DNA from: a bacterium
Lineage (GTDB): Bacteria > Planctomycetota > UBA1135 > GCA-002686595
Assembly (NCBI GenBank): GCA_024226735.1
Contig: JAAELL010000378.1
Span: 1 to 53,244 of the forward strand
Reading direction: 5' to 3'
DNA: 53,244 nucleotides
A program made the position numbers and the translations under genes. Within the stretch, counting starts at the first letter, position 1. Every line of letters starts with the position of its first letter. This document shows, piece after piece, positions 23,634-31,238 of the stretch. The notes beneath the pieces were generated by a model. That model was given only the letters and a program-made list of their open reading frames with translations. It was not told the DNA's origin and searched no databases.

Positions 23634-25235
23634 TCACTCGCTCGTCAACTGCGCGTGCGTCTCCGGCTGGAGCTGCTGGTACTCCTCGGAGTTGTCGCCC
23701 GGCTGTGTCTGGCCGGTCGTGCGCACGTACAGGTCGAACAGCTTCTGCTCGATCGGGAACGTGTAGTTGCTGCGCTGCAGACGCCAGCCCGCCATCTTCG
23801 AGAGGCCGCGGCGCATCCACTGCGGGCCCTCTTGCACGTGCATGTCGTAGATCGCGGCGGTGTTGTTGTACCGCTGCCACGAGTGGCGCACGGCCTCGGG
23901 CAGGGGGGTGTTCTGCGAGTTGTACTTGTACTCGAAGCAGTTGCCCCACTCCTCGAAGTTGGTCGGCGCCTCGTAGCCGAGCTGGACGGCGTGGGCGAAG
24001 TCCTCGGTGCCCGGGATGGGGCGGAAGGGGTACACGTCGGAGCCCGCGATGGGGTACATGTACTTGATCTTCGCGGCCATCTTCAGCGTGTTCTCCATCG
24101 ACTCCTGGGTCTCACCCGGGTAGCCGATGATCCAGAACGTGCCGGGCACGATGTTGCGCTTGCACAGCTCGCCGATCGCGGTCGGGATGTTCTCGATCTT
24201 GATGAACTTCTTGATGCGCTCCTGCATCTCCCACGACCCGGCTTCCGCGCCGAGCCAGAGGAGGTGACACTTCGACTCCTCGAGGAGGTCGAGCGTCTCC
24301 TTCTTGTAGCGCATGATCGTCTCGATCTCGATCGTGCCGTTCCAGTGGATCGGCACCTTCAGATCGACGAGTGACTCGCAGAACTCCTTGGTGCGCTTGT
24401 CGGAGACACCGAAGTTCGCGTCTTGGAAGCGCAGGACGTCGAACCCGAAGCGCTGCTGGAGCTCGGCGACCTCTTCGGCGAGCCGCCTGCCCGGGATCGC
24501 CTTCCAACGCCGCCCCGTGACGAGCGGCGAGCAGCAGAACGTGCACGGCTCGGGGCACCCGAAGCTCGAGAAGAACGAGAACCCCTTCGGCGGATTCTGC
24601 GGCGTCCAGTGCCCGGGCAGCGGGAAGCGGTGGCGGATCTTCAGGTTGCGCGTCGGGCGCAGCTGGAGGTCGACGTAGCGGTCGTACTCGAGCAGGTCCC
24701 ACGGTACCGGCTCGAACTTGTCGAAGCCGACGACGGGGCGGTGGTCGGTGAAGATCATGCGGCCGTCGCGGTGCACCGCGAGGCCAGGCACGTTCTCGAG
24801 GTCCTCGCCGGCGTCGAGCGCCTGGACGACGTCGCGGAACGTGATCTCGCCCTGTCCGATCGCGACGGCGTCGGCTACGCCGTGCTCGAAGTAGAGCTCG
24901 GGGATGACGCTGGGGAACCAGCCGCCCCAGATGATCGGGACATCCGGGAAGCGCTCGCGCACTTGCTTGGCGACCCGGTAGCCGTCGTAGACCTGGTAGC
25001 CCAGGATGCACGAGCTGCCGAAGCACAGCGCGCCCTCGCACGCCTCGAGCACCTTCTTCTCGTAGTCGGGCTCGATCATCGCGTCGATCATCACGACTTC
25101 GTAGCCGTCGGCGATGGGACCGGACGCGATCTGCAGGAGCTCGAGCGGCAGGAGGTCGGCGCTGAACGTCTCTCCGCGGTGCGGGTCCGCCCGGTGGGGC
25201 AGGAACAGGACGATCTTCTTCTTGCGCTGAATCAT
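23634..25235 (-). CDS. Radical SAM protein with B12-binding-like N-terminal domain (second of tandem pair)
   Basis: Protein of 533 residues. The N-terminal 170 residues form a Rossmann-like cobalamin-binding-type fold (VVMIDAMIEPDY, FPDVPIIWGGWFPSV, VAIGQGEITF). The classical DxHxxG cobalamin ligand motif is not evident. Residues about 210-420 are the radical SAM core with the cluster motif CPEPCTFC (C-x3-C-x2-C), then GFDVLRFQDANFGV, HLLWLGAEAGS and GTFWIIGYPGET. The C-terminal 110 residues (GWRLQRSNYTFPIEQKLFDLYVR) are shared only with its neighbour. The start was chosen at MIQRKKKIVLFLPHRADP, identical in layout to the neighbour, which ends 8 bases upstream. Related enzymes methylate or rearrange lipids, tetrapyrroles or natural products; the substrate here is unknown. 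Confidence 0.88.
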   Translation of the reverse strand: MIQRKKKIVLFLPHRADPHRGETFSADLLPLELLQIASGPIADGYEVVMIDAMIEPDYEKKVLEACEGALCFGSSCILGYQVYDGYRVAKQVRERFPDVPIIWGGWFPSVIPELYFEHGVADAVAIGQGEITFRDVVQALDAGEDLENVPGLAVHRDGRMIFTDHRPVVGFDKFEPVPWDLLEYDRYVDLQLRPTRNLKIRHRFPLPGHWTPQNPPKGFSFFSSFGCPEPCTFCCSPLVTGRRWKAIPGRRLAEEVAELQQRFGFDVLRFQDANFGVSDKRTKEFCESLVDLKVPIHWNGTIEIETIMRYKKETLDLLEESKCHLLWLGAEAGSWEMQERIKKFIKIENIPTAIGELCKRNIVPGTFWIIGYPGETQESMENTLKMAAKIKYMYPIAGSDVYPFRPIPGTEDFAHAVQLGYEAPTNFEEWGNCFEYKYNSQNTPLPEAVRHSWQRYNNTAAIYDMHVQEGPQWMRRGLSKMAGWRLQRSNYTFPIEQKLFDLYVRTTGQTQPGDNSEEYQQLQPETHAQLTSE

Positions 25236-25243
25236 GGTGCGAA

Positions 25244-26848
25244 TCAAACAGGTGCGCTGGGCGTGACGCCCGGCGTGCGGTCGAGGTTCTCTTCCGTGCT
25301 CCCGTTCAGGATGTGCTTGCGATCCTGACGCGTCAGCCGCACGTAGGCGTGGAAGAGCTTGTGCTCGATCGGGAACGTGTAGTTGCTGCGCTTGAGGCGC
25401 CAACCGGAGATCCCTTTCATCGCACGCCGCATGAGGTGCGAGCCCTCCATCGCCAAGCCGTCGTAGAACGTCGACGCGACGCCGTAGCGTTTCCAGGTCG
25501 TGACGACTTCGTCGGGAAGCTGCAGGTCGTCGATCTCGAGCTTGTACTCGAGACAGCCGCCCCATTCCTCGAGCGTGTTCGGGGCCTGGTAGCCCAGCTC
25601 GACCGACGTGTCGAAGTCCTCGGTGCCCGGGATCGGGCGGAACGGGAAGATGTCCGAGGCGGAGCGCGGGAACTTGTACTTCATCTCCGCGGCGACGCGG
25701 ATCGTCTCCATCATCGACTCGCGCGTCTCACCGGGGTAGCCGATGATCCACGAGCAGCCCGTCGTGATGTTGCGCTTGTTCATCGCGCCGAGCGAGTACT
25801 CGAAGTGGTCGACGTCGATGTCCTTCTTGATCTTCTCCTGCTGCTCCTTCGCGCCGGCTTCGGCGCCGACCGAGATCATGTGGCACTTCGAATCGCGCAT
25901 GAGGTCCATGCTCGATTCCTTGTAGCGCCAGAGGGTCTCGATCTCGTAGCAGCCCGACCAGAAGAACGGCGAGCCGGCCTCGATCAGGCCTTCGCAGAAC
26001 TCGTTCGAGCGCTTCTCCGCGACGCCGAAGTTGGCGTCCTGGAAGCGCATGACGTTGAAGTTGAAGCGGTCGTGGCACTCGAGCAGACGCTCCGCGAGCT
26101 GTTTGCCCGGGATCGCCTTCCAGCGCCGGCCCGTGACGATCGGCGAGCAGCAGAACGTGCACGGCTCGGGGCACCCGAAGCTCGAGAAGTAACTGAAGCC
26201 GCGCACCGGCGTCCCCGCGGGAAGGTCCCACGGGTCGGGGTACTTGTGGCGCATCTTCCACGGACCGGTGTTCTGTTGCCGAGCGACGTACTCCTCGTAG
26301 TCGATCAGGTGCCACGGAGCGTCGGGGATGCTGTCGAACCCGACGACGGGACGGTGGTCGGTGTACACGGGCTTGCCGTCGCGCTGCACGAGCAGGCCGG
26401 GGACACTCGTGAGGTCCTCGCCGCTGTCGAGCGCCTGGACGACGTCCCAGAACGTCAGTTCTCCCTGGCCGAGGCCGACGGCATCGGCGATGCCCTCCTC
26501 GAAGTACAGCTCGGGAGCGACGCTCGGGAACCAGCCGCCCCAGATCATGGGCAGGTCCGGGAAGCGCTCGCGGATCTTCTTCGCGACCCGCGCCCCGTGG
26601 GCGACCTGGAAGCCGAGGATGCACGAGCTCGCGAAGCACAGGGCTCCGTCACAGAGCTCGTAGAGCCGTTCCATGTAATCGTCGTGCACCATCGCATCGA
26701 CGATCACGACCTCGTACCCCGCTTGTTCGGGCAGGGCGGCGATCTGCAGCAGCTCGAGCGGCAGCAGGTCGGCGGCTACACGCACGCCCTCGTCGGGATC
26801 GGCCCGATGAGGCATGAACATCACGATGCGTTTCTTGCGCTGGATCAT
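25244..26848 (-). CDS. Radical SAM protein with B12-binding-like N-terminal domain (first of tandem pair)
   Basis: Protein of 534 residues, colinear with the downstream neighbour over its whole length. The start MIQRKKRIVMFMPHRADPDEG matches the neighbour's. It has a B12-binding-like fold (VVIVDAMVHDDYMERL, LPMIWGGWFPSV), the cluster motif CPEPCTFC in an identical context (FSSFGCPEPCTFCCSP), NVMRFQDANFGV, MISVGAEAGA and SWIIGYPGET, and ends with GWRLKRSNYTFPIEHKLFHAYVR. The cluster cysteines are intact, so both copies should be able to bind the 4Fe-4S cluster. The conserved pair and 8-base spacing indicate an operon created by tandem duplication, perhaps for successive steps or a heterodimer. 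No biosynthetic partner genes are adjacent, so the pathway cannot be inferred. Confidence 0.88.
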   Translation of the reverse strand: MIQRKKRIVMFMPHRADPDEGVRVAADLLPLELLQIAALPEQAGYEVVIVDAMVHDDYMERLYELCDGALCFASSCILGFQVAHGARVAKKIRERFPDLPMIWGGWFPSVAPELYFEEGIADAVGLGQGELTFWDVVQALDSGEDLTSVPGLLVQRDGKPVYTDHRPVVGFDSIPDAPWHLIDYEEYVARQQNTGPWKMRHKYPDPWDLPAGTPVRGFSYFSSFGCPEPCTFCCSPIVTGRRWKAIPGKQLAERLLECHDRFNFNVMRFQDANFGVAEKRSNEFCEGLIEAGSPFFWSGCYEIETLWRYKESSMDLMRDSKCHMISVGAEAGAKEQQEKIKKDIDVDHFEYSLGAMNKRNITTGCSWIIGYPGETRESMMETIRVAAEMKYKFPRSASDIFPFRPIPGTEDFDTSVELGYQAPNTLEEWGGCLEYKLEIDDLQLPDEVVTTWKRYGVASTFYDGLAMEGSHLMRRAMKGISGWRLKRSNYTFPIEHKLFHAYVRLTRQDRKHILNGSTEENLDRTPGVTPSAPV

Positions 26849-27074
26849 CTGCGCTGGGCTAGCTGCGCCTGGCTTGCGGTCCGGTTCGTATGAGGCCCCG
26901 ACGGCGCAACGGCACCACCGGGGTCTCGGGTGCGATCTCAGAAGGTGACGTACACGTGAGCATTATGGCTTCTAGCCCAAAAACGGGGGCGGTGCTCCGT
27001 CCTTGTTCCTGAGTGATCGGCGTGTGCTCGTCGCCGGGTTGATCCGTTCCCGGGAAGCCCAGCGGAAGCTGGAG

Positions 27075-27359
27075 GGTATGTGGGCGCGGAAGCCCGCCGA
27101 GAGCATACCCGGGACGGGGGGGGGGGAGGGGCTCGCAGGTGGGGGGGATTCGGGCGGGTGGCGGGGGCAACATGAGATGGGGCCGAGGGCGCGGTTGGGG
27201 CTGTCCAGGCTCGATTCGGGAGGCGGGTATCGCGGTGGGTTGGTTCTGTGGCCCCCGTTTCCATCGTGCGCCGTGCTCCTCGGTTCGCCTGCGGCTCGCT
27301 TACGGTTCGGCCCCTCCCGGGAACGGGTACGAGCACGTTCACGGGGAGGAGCCGAACCG
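27075..27359. other. Structured, G-rich intergenic segment
   Basis: The 571 bases between the radical SAM pair and the next minus-strand gene hold no convincing gene. They include a hairpin with a 7-bp outer stem (GGGTATG...CATACCC) and a nested GGGC/GCCC stem near 27075-27115. G-tracts from 27117 to 27165 include a run of at least nine G. A 16-bp stem with one mismatch follows at 27303-27318 paired with 27344-27359. This could be an untranslated leader, a terminator region or a structured RNA; nothing here identifies which. Confidence 0.4.
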
Positions 27360-27419
27360 GGGCGAAGTGGGAAGCAACGGCCAAAGACGAGGCAACGAGT
27401 GCGGGAGGACGTTGCCCCC

Positions 27420-28634
27420 CTACTGGACGCTATACGTCGCCAGCACCCACTCCCGCCACGCCGCATCGAACTGCTGGTAGTTCATCCCCAGATCGTCCAC
27501 GAACGTCCTGCGGTGCACATCCCACATCCCCGTCCCGTCATCGATGAACTTGTCGTTGTACAGACCCTTGATCGCGTCGAGCAGAGTCCCGAGGAAGTCC
27601 GGGTGCTCGGTCATCAGGAAGTCCACCATCGACCACGTCGTGTAGTGGTGCTCGAGCTCCAGCTCCGCGTAGCTCTTCATCCCCACCAGCTGCGCCATCC
27701 GTGGCGCCTTGCCCTGGGTGACGAGCTTGCGCGTCGGCGGCTGCCACTTGTGCTTGCGCGTCATCTCGGCCACTGCCCCCTCCGAGGAGTCGAAGGTGTT
27801 GAAGCGTGGGTTGATGCGTCGCTCGACCCAGTGCGCCAGGCCTTCGTGGATCCACACCGGTGTCTCGTAGGAGTAGTGCTTGTAGCCGTCGAGCAGCTGA
27901 TGCACGACGTTGAACGCGACGTGGCCGTGGAGGGCTTCGTCGGTCTTCAGTCCACCCTGCTGGATGTGGACCACGAGCTGGAGCACGTCGAGGTCGGTGA
28001 GGTTCCAGCGCTGGGTCAGCTTCGTGAGCAGGCCGTAGTACTGCTTCAGGTACGCGCGGCTCGCGCCCTCGCTCGGGACGATCAGGACCTCGTACTGGCC
28101 CTTCTGCCCCAGGTGTGGACCTTGGCCCATGTACTTGCCCGTCGTGTCCCAGGGCTTGGTGCCGTCGGGGAAGTCCTCCTCGATGACACCGAGGATGTCG
28201 ATCATCTCGTCCCACACGTCCTGCAGCCGCTGGGCGTACAGGTGCGAGCGCAACCACGGGTCCATCGTGCGCGGCTTCTCGGGGACGTCGGGCAGGAACT
28301 CGCGCAGGCGCGCGCACTCGGCGCGGATCTTCTCCTTCTCCTTCTGCGTCACCTTGATCCTGCCGAGGCCGAAGCCGAGCTTGAAGCGCTCGGTCTCGGT
28401 CCAGATGATCCGGCTCGGCGTGAGGCCTGCGTCGGCGCCCTTGGTGTCGGGCTCCTTGCCGAACGCGAAGCCGCCGTGCGAAACGACGCCGACGGCCTTC
28501 ATCTTCTCCGCGTCGCCGTGGCAGTAGGGACACTGCACGGGGGCGTTGAAGGGCTGCGACTTGTCGCGCAGCTTCTGCGCGGGCGCGACGCCAGCGAGGA
28601 GCAGCGCAACCAGAAGCAGGGGGCCGAGCTTCAC
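27420..28634 (-). CDS. Exported protein with degenerate gluzincin-like (peptidase-MA-type) C-terminal domain
   Basis: Protein of 404 residues. The GTG at 28634 overlaps the upstream stop by four bases and opens a signal peptide (LGPLLLVALLLAGVAPAQ). A CPYCHGD motif near residue 37 could bind metal or heme. The central region is charged and helical. The C-terminal half has the layout of peptidase-MA-like zinc proteases: a helix with VVHQLLDGYKHY where HExxH is expected, then PVWIHEGLAHWVE, which corresponds to the family's W-x-x-E-G-x-A segment with the glutamate ligand. The first glutamate of HExxH is replaced, so catalysis is doubtful. It is the last gene of a four-gene minus-strand operon. 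Function unknown. Confidence 0.75.
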   Translation of the reverse strand: MKLGPLLLVALLLAGVAPAQKLRDKSQPFNAPVQCPYCHGDAEKMKAVGVVSHGGFAFGKEPDTKGADAGLTPSRIIWTETERFKLGFGLGRIKVTQKEKEKIRAECARLREFLPDVPEKPRTMDPWLRSHLYAQRLQDVWDEMIDILGVIEEDFPDGTKPWDTTGKYMGQGPHLGQKGQYEVLIVPSEGASRAYLKQYYGLLTKLTQRWNLTDLDVLQLVVHIQQGGLKTDEALHGHVAFNVVHQLLDGYKHYSYETPVWIHEGLAHWVERRINPRFNTFDSSEGAVAEMTRKHKWQPPTRKLVTQGKAPRMAQLVGMKSYAELELEHHYTTWSMVDFLMTEHPDFLGTLLDAIKGLYNDKFIDDGTGMWDVHRRTFVDDLGMNYQQFDAAWREWVLATYSVQ

Positions 28635-29515
28635 AGACGCGCCTTCCACTTCTGGGCGAGCTCGATCGCTTCGAACACCGGCAAGCGGTCGATCGGCGGC
28701 TCGCCGTCGACGACGCCGCGCAGCATGTTGATCGTCGCGATGCGCAGGCCGTTGTCGGTGTCGTCGAGGAACTTGCGGGTGTGCGCGATGGCGCTCGAGT
28801 CGCCGCAGCCCGCGAGCATGCGCAGCGCCGCGATCTTGTCGTCGCGCTTGCCGGACAGCTTGGTGACGACGGCCTTCGTCGCCGCCTCGCCGCGCACGGC
28901 CTCGAGGGCGGAGCGCAGCTCGCTCTTGTGGTCGCCCCATCGTTTGCGCGCGCGCGCGAAGAGCGGGTCGAGGCCGAGGAGGGATCCCGTCGAGGTCGCC
29001 AGCAGCGCTGCGAGGTAGACGTCCTCGTCCTCCATCTTCTTGCGCTCGAGCCCTGCTCGGGCCGCGGCGAGCGCGTTCTCGGCGCTCTCGCGTAGTCCTG
29101 CGTCGCGGTAGGGCGCGGCGCGTGCCAGGGCCCAGCGCCGAACGGGTGCCTTCTTGCTGGCGAAGTATTCGCCGAGCAGGCGCGTGTGGGCTTCCCCGAC
29201 GACGGAGTCGAGGACGGCGGTGATGCGCTTCTGCGCGTCCTCGTCGCGCTCCTTGGGCAGGATTCTCAGGAGCGCGGGAGCGACGCCCGCGCCCGCGGCG
29301 ATCAGGCCCGTGTGCGCCTCTTGCGCCATCGCCTCGGTCGCGGCCTTGCGCAGCCGCTTGATGTCGGTCGCGACCTGTTCCTTGTTCTCGACCGCCGGCC
29401 AGGCATCGAGCTTCTCGGGCGGCGCGGGCTCGGGGACGGGGTCCTGAGCCGCGGCGGCGAGGGGCGCTGCGAGCAGGAGCAGCAGCAGGATGGGCATCGC
29501 TCTAGTCCTGGTCAT
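28631..29515 (-). CDS. Exported HEAT-repeat-like helical protein
   Basis: Protein of 294 residues with a strong signal peptide (ILLLLLLAAPLAAAAQ) and a proline-rich linker, followed by about 230 residues of paired amphipathic helices resembling HEAT/ARM repeats (GVAPALLRILPKE, KAPVRRWALARAAPYRD, DDKIAALRMLAGCGDSSA, GLRIATINMLRGVV). Such repeats serve as protein-binding scaffolds. Two starts are possible, 29515 (MTRTRAMP) and 29497 (MPILL). I prefer 29515 because it supplies a positively charged n-region, and it overlaps the upstream gene by 14 bases. The 3' end overlaps the start of the next gene (GTGA), so the two are translationally coupled. No catalytic motif seen. Confidence 0.78.
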   Translation of the reverse strand: MTRTRAMPILLLLLLAAPLAAAAQDPVPEPAPPEKLDAWPAVENKEQVATDIKRLRKAATEAMAQEAHTGLIAAGAGVAPALLRILPKERDEDAQKRITAVLDSVVGEAHTRLLGEYFASKKAPVRRWALARAAPYRDAGLRESAENALAAARAGLERKKMEDEDVYLAALLATSTGSLLGLDPLFARARKRWGDHKSELRSALEAVRGEAATKAVVTKLSGKRDDKIAALRMLAGCGDSSAIAHTRKFLDDTDNGLRIATINMLRGVVDGEPPIDRLPVFEAIELAQKWKARL

Positions 29516-30233
29516 CACGGATCGTGTCACGGGAGTACTTGAAGTGGGCGGGGACGAGCTCTTCCCAAGCGGGATCGACGACTTCGAAGTCCGCCTGGTC
29601 GACCGCCTGCTGCAGGAGCAGGAACGGGCCTTCCGGTGGAAGATACGGCACGAACACGCGCTCGATCGTGATTCGTGTGTTCAGGTCCCATTCCTCCGAC
29701 GGCGGAGCGGACACGACGCGGAAGAACGTGAAGCCGCCAACCGTCTCGTGGACGTCGGACCAGATGCCCTCGGTCTCGCTGCGGGCGAGTCCCCAGACGT
29801 CCATGCCGAACTCGCTGCGCCAGTGGCCCTCCAGCTTCTCGATCTGCGGCCCGTCCGTGGCGAGCCCCTCGCCCGCGAGCACCGCTTCGTAGAGGGTCGA
29901 GACCTCTTGCCGCGCCCGTTCGTACGCTTGCGGATCGAGCTGCCTGGCGACGGCGCGCGGCATGCAGATGTTGGCGAGCGCCTTGCGTCGCAGGGAGGGC
30001 AGGCTCTCGTCGGGCTCGATCAGGCCGATCGTCTCGACGAAAGCATCGACCTCGTTCGCGTAGACGTAGCCCGCATCGACGCGCAGGATCGCGCCCGCTG
30101 GATGATGTTCGACGTCGGGGGGTCCGGGGGGCGGCGCGACGGGGTCCTGGCTGCACGTCCAGGCGCCCACGCTGAGCGTGGCGAGGAGCGTGGCAGCGAA
30201 CAACGTGGAAGAGGTGCGAGGCATGGCGCCCAT
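29502..30233 (-). CDS. Exported protein, weakly SurA-like
   Basis: Protein of 243 residues with an N-terminal hydrophobic signal (LFAATLLATLSVGAWTCS) and a Pro-rich linker (VAPPPGPPDV). The start of the mature part (AILRVDAGYVYANEVDAFVE) resembles the V-x-V-N-G-x-x-I-x-x-x-E segment that opens SurA/PpiC chaperones. Later parts (GFTFFRVVSAPP, TRITIERVFVPYLPP) are beta-rich and not recognisable. The start could be 30233 or 30224. It lies 39 bases after the preceding gene and overlaps the HEAT-like gene, so it belongs to the same operon. A periplasmic folding-helper role is a guess based on the weak N-terminal likeness and on the larger SurA-like gene at 31239. Confidence 0.68.
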   Translation of the reverse strand: MGAMPRTSSTLFAATLLATLSVGAWTCSQDPVAPPPGPPDVEHHPAGAILRVDAGYVYANEVDAFVETIGLIEPDESLPSLRRKALANICMPRAVARQLDPQAYERARQEVSTLYEAVLAGEGLATDGPQIEKLEGHWRSEFGMDVWGLARSETEGIWSDVHETVGGFTFFRVVSAPPSEEWDLNTRITIERVFVPYLPPEGPFLLLQQAVDQADFEVVDPAWEELVPAHFKYSRDTIRDDQD

Positions 30234-30272
30234 GGTAGTCGCCCCGGGCGCCCGTGTTTCCGTCAAGCCCGC

Positions 30273-30962
30273 TCAGGCCTGCTGGCGCGCGTCGAAACGA
30301 GCCACGAACGGCAGAGCGCGGTCGATCAGGAACCGGTAGGCGTTCAGCACGTTCTGTTCGAGCGGCTCGAGGCCGCGCGTAACGAGCGTGGGGCCGAAGG
30401 TCCCCTGCACCTCGATGAACAGCGAGCGGACGTCGTTGTTGTAGGACTCGATCCGCAGCGAGTAGGCGTTCGTCTCTTCCTTGTGGGGCGGGAAGACCAT
30501 GCGCAGCCCGTAGAGCTGGGGCTCGCGCCCGAGCGCCCGCGTCTGGTCCTCGAACCCGAACATGCCCTCGCGCAGGAAGGCGCGGGCGTCCTTGTAGGCG
30601 CGCGGGTTGATCAGGCTGCGCAGGGTGACCTGCTGGCCGGTGACGACCTGGATGCCGCGCAAGGGGGCGGCGGCCCCGAGGACCTCGAAGACCCGATGGG
30701 CGAAGCCCTCGTGGGTCAGGCTCCCTAGCTCCTCCCGGAACTGGACCCGGTCGTTCAGGAAGGCGACCTGGGACGAGGCGCCGGGGTGGGCGACGGGGTT
30801 GGAGAGGACCGGGCCGACCGGGGTCACGGCGAAGCTCGAGTAGGCCGGCTCGCCCGCCTCGAACATCTGGTTGTGCAGACGCTGGACCGGCCGCGGGTCG
30901 GGGGGGATGGCGGGGTGGAAGACCTCGCTCAGGAAGGCGATCGTTCGGGGTTGATAGACCAT
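30273..30962 (-). CDS. Conserved-looking protein of unknown function
   Basis: Protein of 229 residues without a signal peptide or membrane segment. The ATG at 30962 gives the start MVYQPRTIAFLSEVFHP. Upstream in frame the sequence loses coding character. The protein has a beta-rich middle (YSSFAVTPVGPVLSNP, RVQFREELGSLTHEGFAHRVFEVL, QVVTGQQVTLRSL) and a C-terminal part with YSLRIESYNNDVRSLFIEVQGTFG, a pattern that could form a dimeric sandwich. I recognise no family. It is the first gene of the four-gene minus-strand operon and diverges from the SurA-like gene at 31239; the 276 bases between must hold promoters for both. Confidence 0.72.
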   Translation of the reverse strand: MVYQPRTIAFLSEVFHPAIPPDPRPVQRLHNQMFEAGEPAYSSFAVTPVGPVLSNPVAHPGASSQVAFLNDRVQFREELGSLTHEGFAHRVFEVLGAAAPLRGIQVVTGQQVTLRSLINPRAYKDARAFLREGMFGFEDQTRALGREPQLYGLRMVFPPHKEETNAYSLRIESYNNDVRSLFIEVQGTFGPTLVTRGLEPLEQNVLNAYRFLIDRALPFVARFDARQQA

Positions 30963-31238
30963 GCGGTGCCGGATCTGGCCGGATCCTGACCCAACCCCTA
31001 AACTACCCGACTTGTCGGCTCCAGGCTGGCCCCTCACAAAGACGATGCACGCCCCTCCGGACGGGTCCCCGGACGGGTCCTGGAAGCCGATTCCGGTTTT
31101 TCTCTCATCAGCGGCCAACCCCTCCGTAAGCTCTTCGCCCCGCCAATCGATCTGGCGCGGCGACGGGTGCCAGCCTCACCCGATCCGCCATTGCTCATGC
31201 GGCCACCGGCTCGGCCGGGCTGCCAGCCAACCGGAATC

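Noticed and set aside
25313..26893. A 526-residue plus-strand frame
   Set aside because: It lies opposite a radical SAM gene with an intact cluster motif; its sequence is Val/Arg/Asp-rich shadow.
27003..29018. A 671-residue plus-strand frame
   Set aside because: It is antisense to two coupled minus-strand genes with signal peptides and lacks any recognisable domain.
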